A model generated the notes under the pieces. It saw only the letters and a list, made by a program, of their open reading frames with translations. It was not told the origin of the DNA and did no database searches. Below are positions 44,722 to 53,634 of a stretch of 64,000 nt of DNA, piece after piece. Every line of letters starts with the position of its first letter. Position 1 is the stretch's first letter. The position numbers and the translations under genes were made by a program. The stretch is from Accumulibacter sp. (GTDB taxonomy: Bacteria > Pseudomonadota > Gammaproteobacteria > Burkholderiales > Rhodocyclaceae): positions 46,303 to 110,302 of the forward strand of contig NZ_JAPUVI010000002.1 in assembly GCF_029255285.1 (NCBI RefSeq), written 5' to 3'.

Positions 44722-46422
44722 TCACGGGTTTGGAGTTGGCACGGCAGCTGTCTGGGGAAGGCCCGGGCAAAGCCATGGTTTCGTTGCGCCGGTCGCCGCG
44801 TCGAGAGCCTGGCTCCGGCCGCGACCGGCACGAGGCTCTTCGCGAAACACCAACACGAAGGCGGTGCGCTCTCCCGAAAGCAGGAGGATCTCTCCGTCGA
44901 TCTGCTCGATAAGATTGACGATCAACCGCCAGCCCATGCTTTTCTGGCGCGCGATGTCAAAGTTCGGCGGCAGGCCGACGCCATCGTCGCTCACCGAAAT
45001 ACGCATCGCACCGTGGGCACGGCATTCCAGCACGACGTCCACGCGTCCGCCGCGGCCGCCCGGAAACGCGTGTTTGAAGGCATTCGAGACCAGTTCATTG
45101 ACAATCAGGCCGCTGGGCACCGCCAACTCGATGCCCAGCGCGGCCGGCGCCAGATCGCGGCCAATGACGATCTCCGGGCGATGGTTCTGGATCGTCGCCT
45201 GATCGAGCAGGCGAGCGATAAAGGCGTCAAACGCGACGCTCGACAGATCCGCCGCACCGTACAGTAGTTCGTGCACCAAGGCCATGGCGCGTACGCGCGC
45301 CGAACTGTCGCCGAGCAGCGCACGTGCCGCAGGATCAGCAATCTCGCGCGCCTGCAAATCCAGCAGGCCGGAGACGACCTGCAGGTTGTTCTTGACGCGA
45401 TGGTGGATTTCCTTGAGCAGGACCTCCTTTTCCCTCAGCGCGGACTCGATTTGCGCCTCGGCGCGCTTGCGCTCTGTGACGTCGCGCACGATGGCCCAGA
45501 TGCCGATCGGAACGCCGCCATCGTCGGCCAGCAGAAAGCTGCGTAACTCCACCGGAAACACTGTTCCATCGCGACGAACGTACTCTTTCTCGTAGATGTC
45601 GGAATAGCCACGCGCCAGTATTTGCTCTTCGACGACCCTCGCCTCGCTGCCATGCCAGCGCGGCGGTGTCAGATCGACGTAAGTCAGGCGCTGCAGTTCC
45701 TCGAGGTCGTAGCGGAGCATCTCCTGGAAGGCGGAATTCGCATCTTGGATGTGGCCTTCCATATCGACACTGATGAAAGCATCGCGCATGGTTTCATGCA
45801 GGCGCCGAAAACGGGCTTCGCTCTCGCGCAACGCCTTGTCGATCAGAACGCGCTCCTCGATTTCCCGATGCAGTTCCTCGTTACTTTGGATCAGGTCCTT
45901 GGTGCGCTCGCCGACCAGGGCCTCGAGGCGCTGATTCAAGTCTTGCAGCGCTTTCTGCGCTCGTTCGCGCTCCGCCACCTCCGCCTGCAAGGAAAGATTT
46001 TGCGCTTCGAAGCGAGCTTTGAGCCGGTGCACGCGAATATTCGCTTCGACCCGCGCCAGTATCTCGGCGCTCTCGAAGGGCTTGGTCAGGTAATCCGTCC
46101 CGCCGGCCTCGAAGGCCTGTACCTTGTTGAACAGTTCGCTCGCGGCACTGACGAAAATCACGGGAATGGCGGCGGTGCGCGGGTCGCCCCGTAGCCGTCG
46201 GCAGACCTCGTAGCCGTCGATACCGGGCATGTGCACGTCGAGCAGCATCAGATCGGGCGGCTCGGCTTGGGCGCTGACCAGGGCCGTGGCGCCGTCCAGC
46301 GCCGGCCGCACGACGTAACCCTGGGCCGACAGCACGCGCACCAGCAAGCGCAGATTTTCCCGGTTGTCATCCACCGCGAGAATGCTGCCAGGAACGCGGG
46401 CAGCTACGTCGTCAATCGTCAC
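44722..46422 (-). CDS. Receiver-PAS-HisKA_2 sensor kinase
   Basis: A 566-residue soluble protein starting at a GTG. Receiver 12-130 with Asp62 (LMLLDVHMPG) and Lys114; coiled coil 130-200; PAS 205-320; HisKA_2 with the HHRVKNN motif from residue 340; HATPase with VNELVSNAFKHAF. The C-terminal 35 residues are unstructured. It likely receives phosphate from a hybrid kinase and passes it on to a further receiver. It overlaps the upstream hybrid kinase by 11 bases, so these two are coupled. Confidence 0.88.
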   Translation of the reverse strand: MTIDDVAARVPGSILAVDDNRENLRLLVRVLSAQGYVVRPALDGATALVSAQAEPPDLMLLDVHMPGIDGYEVCRRLRGDPRTAAIPVIFVSAASELFNKVQAFEAGGTDYLTKPFESAEILARVEANIRVHRLKARFEAQNLSLQAEVAERERAQKALQDLNQRLEALVGERTKDLIQSNEELHREIEERVLIDKALRESEARFRRLHETMRDAFISVDMEGHIQDANSAFQEMLRYDLEELQRLTYVDLTPPRWHGSEARVVEEQILARGYSDIYEKEYVRRDGTVFPVELRSFLLADDGGVPIGIWAIVRDVTERKRAEAQIESALREKEVLLKEIHHRVKNNLQVVSGLLDLQAREIADPAARALLGDSSARVRAMALVHELLYGAADLSSVAFDAFIARLLDQATIQNHRPEIVIGRDLAPAALGIELAVPSGLIVNELVSNAFKHAFPGGRGGRVDVVLECRAHGAMRISVSDDGVGLPPNFDIARQKSMGWRLIVNLIEQIDGEILLLSGERTAFVLVFREEPRAGRGRSQALDAATGATKPWLCPGLPQTAAVPTPNP

Positions 46423-49400
46423 TGCGTTCTCCTTCGAAAGTGGACGACGTCATGGCCTGCTCGGCCAAGGCCGCGATGCGGCCGTAGTCGAGGTTGTCGG
46501 CGAAACGCGCCAAGGTGCTCGCCAGCGCCGCATCGAAGACGCGGGCCTCGGCGATCACGCTCTCCACCTCGGAAATCCAGGCGCGCACGGCGGCACACTG
46601 CAAGCGCGCCAGCCATTCGGCCGGCGCCGTCCGCAAGGCCGCAATGATGTCTGAGGCATCCATTGCCGGGGCTATGGCTGGCGGCGCGGCCTGGACGCCG
46701 CGCACATAGCGCACGCCCAGATGGCGCGCCAGGATGTCCAGCACCTCGGCTTCGCGGAAGGGCTTGCGCAGGAAGTCGTCGCAGCCGGCGGCCAGGATCT
46801 CCTGGCGTTGCTCCTCGAAGCTGCTGGCGGTGAGCGCGATGATCTTGGTTTCATGTCCCCCTGCGGCGGCCTTGATTCGGCGCGTCGCTTCGCGCCCGTC
46901 CATTCCCGGCATACGTACGTCCATCCAGATCAGGCGCGGCTGCCAACTTTGCCAGATGGCGATGGCCTCCTGCCCGTCGCCGGCTTCCTTGACCGCAAAG
47001 CCCAGCGGCGTCAGCAATCCGGAGAGCAGACGGCGGTTGATTTCGTCGTCGTCCACCACCAGGATGCGATAGCTCGGCTGCCCGGGCTCCAGACCGACCA
47101 CCGGTTGCTTCTCGGCCGGCGTGGCCATTTCCGCCAACGCTTCCAGCGGGATCTCGATACCGAACACGCTGCCCATGCCCGGCGTGCTTTGCACATCGAG
47201 CGCACCGCCCATCAGTTCCACGAACTGCCGGCTGATGGCCAGCCCGAGGCCGGTGCCTTCTGCTGTCCGGCTCCCGGCCGCCAGTTGCGCGAAGGGAACG
47301 AAGAGCCGATTCAGTTCGTCGCCGGCGATGCCGATACCCGTATCTGTCACCTCGAAGCGCAGGCGGACGGTGTGGCCTGGCGACGGCTCGCCCGCCGCCG
47401 GCTCGCCCGCCACGATGCTCACCTTCAGGCTGACGCTGCCGCGCTCGGTAAACTTGAAGGCGTTGCCGAGCAGGTTGATGAGGATCTGCCGAAGTTTGAC
47501 TATATCGCCACGCAGCCAGCGTGGTGTCGTAGCCGAGTGTTCGACGCTCAGGCCCAGACCCGTGCCCTGAGCCTTGAGCGTAAACATGCCTTCCAATTCG
47601 GCAAGCAGTTCATGCAGGTCAAACTCGACGGGGTTGACCACGCTGTGGCCGCTCTCGATGCGCGACAGTTCCAGCACGTTGTTGATCAGGGTGAGCAGAT
47701 GCTCCCCACTGCGATGGATGATGGCCAGATGCTCCCGTTGTAGCGGCGAAAGTTGCTCACGGCCGGCCTGGGCCTCGCGCAGCAACACGTCGGAGAAGCC
47801 CAGCACAGCATTCAGTGGCGTGCGCAACTCGTGGCTCATGTTGGCCAGGAAGGCGCTCTTGGCACGGTTTGCCGCCTCCGCCGCATCCTTGGCGACGATG
47901 AGTTCCTTGTTGGAGTGCGCCAGTTCCGCTGTGCGTTGTTCGACCAATTCGGCGAGATGGTCGCGATACTGGATGAGTTCGGCTTCGGCCAGCTTGCGCT
48001 CGGTGGTATCGATATTGGTGCCCACCATGCGCAACGGCCGGCCATCGGCGTCGCGATAGGTACGGGACGCGGCGAGGATGTAGTGCACCGAACCGTCGGG
48101 CCAGACGACTCTGAATTCCTCGCTGTATTCCCTTTCGCCGCGCAGCGCGCCCTGGATACCGGCTTCGGTCCGTGCCCTGTCCTCTGGATGCAGGGCGCCC
48201 GACCACGCCTCGTAGGCGCCGCCAAAGTCTTCCTTGCGCAGACCGTAGAGCCGGTACATGGCATCGTCCCACACCAGCTCGTCTTTCTCGACGTCCCAGT
48301 CCCAGATGCCGATCTCCGCTGCCCGGGTGGCCACCTCGAGCCGTTCGCGAGAACGGTCAAGTTGTTCGACACGCTGATCGAGGGTTTCGAACGACAGCTT
48401 GAGTTGCTGCGACATCTGGTTGAACGATTCCGCCAGTTCGCCAATCACGTCGGCGCGGTGGATGACCAGCGGCTCGTTCCACTCGCCTCGGGTTGTCCTC
48501 TTGGCAGCGGCATTGAGGCGCTGGATCGGCGTCGCGATCCAGCGCGCAATCGACGCGCCCATTACGGTGGCGATCACGGCGGCCAGCACGGCCAGATAGA
48601 TGCTCATCCGCCGGGCTTGATCGACCTCGGACAGGAAATCCCGCGCCGGCACCACGACAACCGAAAGCAAGTCCAGATTGGCGCGCCGCAGAGGAATTAC
48701 CCGCGCGAAGTGTTCGCCGTCGTTCCATGGGAAGCTGAACTGCGCCGCCTTAACGATGCCGTCGAGCGTGCCGACGCGATCGAGGATCGCCCGGGCGCTG
48801 CTGGCGGTGAGCGGATTCGCGCTGTCGACGGCGGCCAGGCGGTGCCTGCCCTGCATGGCCGTCGCGGCATAACTCGTGTCCAGTATTCTCTTGAACGGCG
48901 CCTCGCCCGACGACGAGGCGACGAGGTTGCCCTGACGATCGATGATGAACACCTGGCCCGTACGACCAACGCTGAGCGTGGCGAGAAACCGGTTCATGTC
49001 ACCGAGATAGCTGCTGGCGGCTGCGATGCCCAATGGCCGCGGGCCGTCGAGAATGGCACGAAAGTTGATCAACATCAGCTTCGGCTGGCTGAGCCCTTCC
49101 GGCACCGAAACGGCCAGGTACCAGAAAGGCTCACCCTGCCGCGCCATGGCGCCGAGGTACCACGGATCGTGGGGCGGATCGCGTTGCGGGTCGTAGTTCT
49201 CGATCACGCCGGTGATCTCGCCGCGTTCACCCTGCGCGCTCAAGCGCCGGCTGACGAAGCGCCTGTGGGTCTTGTCGAACTCGCGCAGGATCCGTTGGTC
49301 GGAGTCGCGCTCGATCACCGTGAAGTCCCGCTGCGTGCTTCCGAGCGCGGCGGTGTTCACGTCCGGAAACTGCGACAACTGACTGGAGAATTGCTCGACG

Positions 49401-49714
49401 ACGGCGGACGCGTCGGCGGGATCGAGCTTGCCGGCCCGCACCCGAGCGGCGTTGTCGATCGTGACGCGCTCCATGTCGTCAAACAGGCGGGATAGCTTCT
49501 GTTCGACCCGTTCCCCGATTTCCGCCATCAAGCTTGCCGCAAGCACAGCGACCGCCCGCTCCGACCCGCGATAGGAAAAGTAGCTGACCAGGCCGACGGT
49601 GATCACGATCAGCAACATGAACGGAAGGACAGTGACCAGCCACAACTCCGAACGTCGAAGCGAGAGCTTCACTCGTCCGAGGTAGCTTGGCGCGTCGCCG
49701 GATGAATCGGTCAT
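46412..49714 (-). CDS. Membrane hybrid histidine kinase, Cache-HAMP-PAS-HK-REC
   Basis: A 1100-residue protein from ATG 49714, which overlaps the previous stop as ATGA. Membrane helix 1 about 24-46, large periplasmic dCache-like sensor (50-385), helix 2 (AVLAAVIATVMGASIARWI), HAMP, PAS with PAC (about 475-590), HisKA His628 (MSHELRTPLNAVLGFSD), HATPase, receiver Asp932 (LIWMDVRMPGMDG), then a helical tail of about 110 residues. The kinase-receiver-tail part is close to those of the two propeller kinases next door, pointing to duplication. The open frame beyond 49714 is a shadow of the neighbour. Confidence 0.88.
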   Translation of the reverse strand: MTDSSGDAPSYLGRVKLSLRRSELWLVTVLPFMLLIVITVGLVSYFSYRGSERAVAVLAASLMAEIGERVEQKLSRLFDDMERVTIDNAARVRAGKLDPADASAVVEQFSSQLSQFPDVNTAALGSTQRDFTVIERDSDQRILREFDKTHRRFVSRRLSAQGERGEITGVIENYDPQRDPPHDPWYLGAMARQGEPFWYLAVSVPEGLSQPKLMLINFRAILDGPRPLGIAAASSYLGDMNRFLATLSVGRTGQVFIIDRQGNLVASSSGEAPFKRILDTSYAATAMQGRHRLAAVDSANPLTASSARAILDRVGTLDGIVKAAQFSFPWNDGEHFARVIPLRRANLDLLSVVVVPARDFLSEVDQARRMSIYLAVLAAVIATVMGASIARWIATPIQRLNAAAKRTTRGEWNEPLVIHRADVIGELAESFNQMSQQLKLSFETLDQRVEQLDRSRERLEVATRAAEIGIWDWDVEKDELVWDDAMYRLYGLRKEDFGGAYEAWSGALHPEDRARTEAGIQGALRGEREYSEEFRVVWPDGSVHYILAASRTYRDADGRPLRMVGTNIDTTERKLAEAELIQYRDHLAELVEQRTAELAHSNKELIVAKDAAEAANRAKSAFLANMSHELRTPLNAVLGFSDVLLREAQAGREQLSPLQREHLAIIHRSGEHLLTLINNVLELSRIESGHSVVNPVEFDLHELLAELEGMFTLKAQGTGLGLSVEHSATTPRWLRGDIVKLRQILINLLGNAFKFTERGSVSLKVSIVAGEPAAGEPSPGHTVRLRFEVTDTGIGIAGDELNRLFVPFAQLAAGSRTAEGTGLGLAISRQFVELMGGALDVQSTPGMGSVFGIEIPLEALAEMATPAEKQPVVGLEPGQPSYRILVVDDDEINRRLLSGLLTPLGFAVKEAGDGQEAIAIWQSWQPRLIWMDVRMPGMDGREATRRIKAAAGGHETKIIALTASSFEEQRQEILAAGCDDFLRKPFREAEVLDILARHLGVRYVRGVQAAPPAIAPAMDASDIIAALRTAPAEWLARLQCAAVRAWISEVESVIAEARVFDAALASTLARFADNLDYGRIAALAEQAMTSSTFEGERSDD

Positions 49715-52700
49715 GAGTCGCTGTCCTTGCCTGGATCTTTCTCCGATGCTAGCACTTTGTGCCCCATGGCGTGACCCGTCAAGGCGGCGATGCGGCCGTA
49801 GTCGAGGTCGTCGGCGAAGCGCGCCAAGGTACTCGCCAGCGCCGGATCGAAAGCACGGGCTTGGTCGATCAGTCCGTCCACCTCGGCGATCTGGCCGCGC
49901 ACGGCGGCGGCGTCCAGGCGCGTCAGCCACTCGGCCGGCGCGCTCCGCAGGGCGGCAGCCAAAGCCGCGGCATCGAGCGTCGGCTGCTCCGCGGGTGGCG
50001 GCGTCGGCAAGCCACGGACATAGCGCACGCCCAATTGCCGCGCCATCATGGCGAGCAGTTCCGATTCGCGGAAGGGTTTGCGCAGAAAGTCGTCGCAGCC
50101 GGCAGCCAGGATCTCCTTGCGCTCCTCCTCGAAACTGCTGGCGGTGAGCGCAATGATTCTGGTTTCGTGTCCCCCTGCCGTGGCCTTGATCCGCCGCGTC
50201 GCTTCGCGCCCGTCCATGCCGGGCATCCGCATGTCCATCCAGATCAACTGCGGCCGCCAGCTCTGCCAGAGATCGACAGCCTGCTGTCCGTCGCCGGCCT
50301 CGGCAAGCTCGAAACCCAGTGGTTCCAGCAGGCTCAGCAGAAGGCGGCGGTTGTCGATGTCGTCATCCACCACCAGAATGCGACAGGCGGGCTGACCGGC
50401 TTCCAGGCCGAGCACCGGCAGCTTCTCGGTCGCTGTCTCGGCGGTCGCCTGTGTCGCGTGCTGAACCGGAACCTCGAAACTGAACACGCTGCCCACGCCC
50501 AAGGTGCTTTCGGCATGGATCGTGCCGCCCATAAGCTCGACGAACTGGCGGCAGATGGCCAGGCCAAGGCCGGTGCTCTCGGTCGCCCGCTGTCCCGCCG
50601 CCGCTTGCACGAAGGGAACAAAGACTTGTTCGAGTTCGTCGGCGGCGATGCCCAGGCCAGTATCGCTGACTTCGAAGCGCAATCGTGCGCCGGTGTTGGC
50701 CGGCTCTCCCCCCACGACCGAGACTGCCAGGCTGATGCCACCACGCTCGGTGAATTTGAAAGCGTTGCCGAGCAGGTTGATCAGTATCTGCCGCAGCTTG
50801 ACCTCGTCGCAACTGACATAGCGCGGCGTCGCGGCGGAGCGTTCGACGCCGAAGCTCAAGCCTTTTTCTTCGGCCTTGAGCGAAAACATGCCCCGCAGCC
50901 CGGCGAGCAGTTCGTGGAGGTCGAATTCGACGACGCGCACCACGCTGCGCCCGGCTTCGATACGCGACAGTTCGAGCACGTTGTTGATCAGGGTGAGCAG
51001 ATGCTCGCCGCTGCGATGTACGGTGGCCAGATGTTTCCGCTGGCTTGGCGAGAGATGCTCGCGTCCGACCTGGGCGTCGCGCAGCAGCACGTCGGAGAAA
51101 CCCAGCACGGCGTTCAGCGGCGTGCGCAGTTCGTGACTCATGTTGGCGAGGAAGACGCTCTTGGCCTTGTTTGCCGACTCGGCCGCGTCCTTGGCTTCGG
51201 CCAGCGACTTCGTCTGCTCGGACAGCGCCCGCGTGCGCTCGGCGACCTGCAGCTCCAGCTCGCGGTTGCGCCGCTGGATGAAGCTGACGCGGTGACGGTA
51301 GGCGGCGACCAGCAGCGCTACGCTGAAGACGATCAGCAACACTCGGAACCAGACGGTTTTCCACCACGGTGGCAAGATCACGATACGTACCGATTTTTCC
51401 TGTTCGCTCCAGATGCCGTCGTTGTTCGAGGCTCTGACCCGGAAAACATAGGTGCCCGGATCGAGGTTGGTGTAGGTGGCAAAGCGGCGCCGACTGTCCA
51501 CCTGGTTCCAGTCCTGGTCGAAGCCGTCCAGCTTGTAGGCGTAGCGGTTCTTGTCGGGAAACCGGTAGTTCAAAGCGGCAAACTCCAGGGAGAACACCGA
51601 CTGCTCGTGGCCGAGGGTCAAGGCTTCGGTTTCGTTGATCGCTCGTTCCAGAGGCGAGGCGGGAGCGCCGATGGCGACCGGCTTGTTGAAGACCTGGAAT
51701 CCGGTAATGACGATGGGCGGAAGGAAAGTCGAATCCTTGACTTCCTGGGGATAAAAGGCATTGACGCCGTTGACCCCGCCGAAATAGAGTTCGCCATCGT
51801 CGGTTTTCCAAACGGCCTCATAAAAATCGTTGCCTTGCAGGCCGTCGTGCTTGTCGTAATTCCGAAACGCGCCGGTGCGAGGGTCGAATCTCGACAAGCC
51901 GCCGCCTCGCGTGCCAATCCATAGAGCCCCCTGATTGTCTTCCACAATGGTCACCACGCTATTGCTGGCGAGACCGTCCTTTTCTCCGTAGCGGGTGAAT
52001 GTTTCCGTCTTGCGATCGAATTTTTCGAGGCCCTGGCTGGTCCCGATCCAAAGATTTCCCTTCGCGTCTTCGCCGATCGCCCAGACTTCGTTTTGGTTCG
52101 AGCTGCCGGGCTCGTCGGAGTGGCGCTTGTAGCGCTTGAAGGTTCTGGTCTTCGGATCGAACTTGTTCAGGCCGCCACCCCACAGACCGAGCCAGAGCAT
52201 CCCTTCAGCATCCTTACGCAGAGTATAGATAATCCCGTCGCCCAAACTGTTGGCGTCATTGGGATCGTGCTTGTAGCGCCGGAATTTTCCGGTCTGACGA
52301 TCCCATTGGTTCAAACCGCCATAGGTGGTGGCTACCCAGAGGGTTCCGTCGTCCGATTCGACGATGCCGCGCACGTCGTTGTGTCCCAGGCTGCCGGGAT
52401 CGTTGGGGTCGCGCTTGTAAGCGATGAATTTTCCGGTCTTGCGGTCGAATTGGTTCAAGCCTCCGTCGTGGGTTCCGACCCACCGATATCCCTCCCGATC
52501 CTGGTAAAGGCTCATCACCTGGTTGTCGGTCAGGCTGTCAGGCGCGTTCGGGTTGGCGCGAAAGTGGGTATAGGTATTGGTGGTTCTATCGAAACGGCTT
52601 AAGCCGTCAGTCATCGTTCCAAACCATAACTTCCCCTCATTGTCTTGCAGAATGGATGTCACGTTATTGTTGATCAAACTGTTGGGTTCGCTATTTTTGT

Positions 52701-53538
52701 GTTGGTAGAGTCTGAATTTTGCGGCGCCTGGGTCATGCTTGTTTAATCCCGCTCCCCATGTACCGGTCCAGACCGTACCGAGACGGTCGATATAGACCGT
52801 CAAGAGCCAAGAATTGCTGAGGCTGTGCGGATCGTTGGGATCGGTCTGATAGCGGACAAGCGCCTTACGTTCCCGATCGGAACGATAAAGACCCATCGAA
52901 GTCGCCACCCAGAGAATCCCGGCAGGATCTTCGGTAATGGCGAATACGATGCCTTTTTCCATTCTTTGTCTGGGGTCGACCGAATCGGGTTCATAGCGAA
53001 CGAAATCGCCCGTTTCTCGGTTCAGGCGATTGATCCCCTTTTCGAGGGGCCCGACCCATAGCGCTCCCGAGCGATCCTCATGGATCGACCAGACGGCATT
53101 CTGGCTCAGGCTGCGGGGGTTTTTGGGATCGTGCTGATAACGGGTGAAGTGCTCCGTCTGGCGGTCGAACCGGTTCAGGCCGTTATTGGTGCTGATCCAG
53201 AGCGTTCCCTGGGAGTCTTCGTAAATGGCGTGGACCAGATTTCCGCTCAGGCTGTGGGGATCGTGCGGATTTGCCTTGAACACTCGGAAGGAATATCCAT
53301 CGTAACGGTTGAGTCCATCCCAGGTGCCGATCCACAGAAAGCCTTGACGGTCTTGCAGAAGCGCTTCCACCGTGCCCTGAGACAGCCCGTCGTCCGGGGT
53401 CAGATGCTCGAACTTGATCTGCGGACCAGAGTTCGGGCGGATGGGGGTTTGGGTCGGCTCTTGAGCACCAACTGCGGAGAGCTCCAAGACGGCGCCCAAT
53501 AGGGCGAGGGCGGCGCAGACTCTGATGATTGTCTTCAT
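49711..53538 (-). CDS. Giant beta-propeller hybrid histidine kinase 1
   Basis: A 1275-residue protein with a signal peptide (residues 1-25), about twelve Reg_prop blades at 40-620 (LWIGTWDGLNRYD type repeats), a Y_Y_Y domain (about 660-725, YAYKLDGFDQDWNQV, LDPGTYVFRVRASNNDG), one membrane helix (733-755), a coiled coil, HisKA His802, HATPase (TGLGLAICRQFVEL), receiver Asp1102 and a helical tail. Unlike Bacteroides HTCS proteins it has no AraC-type HTH. The sensor faces the periplasm. AGAAGGGAA precedes the ATG. Confidence 0.9.
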   Translation of the reverse strand: MKTIIRVCAALALLGAVLELSAVGAQEPTQTPIRPNSGPQIKFEHLTPDDGLSQGTVEALLQDRQGFLWIGTWDGLNRYDGYSFRVFKANPHDPHSLSGNLVHAIYEDSQGTLWISTNNGLNRFDRQTEHFTRYQHDPKNPRSLSQNAVWSIHEDRSGALWVGPLEKGINRLNRETGDFVRYEPDSVDPRQRMEKGIVFAITEDPAGILWVATSMGLYRSDRERKALVRYQTDPNDPHSLSNSWLLTVYIDRLGTVWTGTWGAGLNKHDPGAAKFRLYQHKNSEPNSLINNNVTSILQDNEGKLWFGTMTDGLSRFDRTTNTYTHFRANPNAPDSLTDNQVMSLYQDREGYRWVGTHDGGLNQFDRKTGKFIAYKRDPNDPGSLGHNDVRGIVESDDGTLWVATTYGGLNQWDRQTGKFRRYKHDPNDANSLGDGIIYTLRKDAEGMLWLGLWGGGLNKFDPKTRTFKRYKRHSDEPGSSNQNEVWAIGEDAKGNLWIGTSQGLEKFDRKTETFTRYGEKDGLASNSVVTIVEDNQGALWIGTRGGGLSRFDPRTGAFRNYDKHDGLQGNDFYEAVWKTDDGELYFGGVNGVNAFYPQEVKDSTFLPPIVITGFQVFNKPVAIGAPASPLERAINETEALTLGHEQSVFSLEFAALNYRFPDKNRYAYKLDGFDQDWNQVDSRRRFATYTNLDPGTYVFRVRASNNDGIWSEQEKSVRIVILPPWWKTVWFRVLLIVFSVALLVAAYRHRVSFIQRRNRELELQVAERTRALSEQTKSLAEAKDAAESANKAKSVFLANMSHELRTPLNAVLGFSDVLLRDAQVGREHLSPSQRKHLATVHRSGEHLLTLINNVLELSRIEAGRSVVRVVEFDLHELLAGLRGMFSLKAEEKGLSFGVERSAATPRYVSCDEVKLRQILINLLGNAFKFTERGGISLAVSVVGGEPANTGARLRFEVSDTGLGIAADELEQVFVPFVQAAAGQRATESTGLGLAICRQFVELMGGTIHAESTLGVGSVFSFEVPVQHATQATAETATEKLPVLGLEAGQPACRILVVDDDIDNRRLLLSLLEPLGFELAEAGDGQQAVDLWQSWRPQLIWMDMRMPGMDGREATRRIKATAGGHETRIIALTASSFEEERKEILAAGCDDFLRKPFRESELLAMMARQLGVRYVRGLPTPPPAEQPTLDAAALAAALRSAPAEWLTRLDAAAVRGQIAEVDGLIDQARAFDPALASTLARFADDLDYGRIAALTGHAMGHKVLASEKDPGKDSDS

Positions 53539-53580
53539 CCGAATTTCCCTTCTTTTTTACCGGGCTTGGCCGTTCCTGTC

Positions 53581-53598
53581 CGGAAACCCGGGTTTCCG
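53581..53598. repeat. Perfect 18-base palindrome between the two propeller kinase genes
   Basis: CGGAAACCCGGGTTTCCG is an uninterrupted palindrome in the 97-base gap between the two giant kinase genes, 43 bases upstream of the ATG at 53538. No T tract follows, so it is not a usual terminator; it may be an operator or an mRNA element. Confidence 0.5.
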
Positions 53599-53634
53599 CT
53601 GCCGGCGAGTGGATCACAGGTCGCGTGCGGCACT

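Noticed and set aside
49715-49930. N-terminal extension of the Cache-type hybrid kinase by 72 residues
   Set aside because: This part lies wholly inside the 3' end of the upstream kinase in another frame; the ATG at 49714 forms an ATGA overlap and gives a proper membrane-protein start.
49759-51924. A 721-codon open frame on the plus strand across the first propeller kinase gene
   Set aside because: It is exactly antisense to a gene with clear domains; in high-GC DNA the complementary strand of a biased gene is often free of stops. The translation has no known motif and no ribosome site.
53581-53598. Palindrome as an intrinsic terminator
   Set aside because: No T run follows on either strand.
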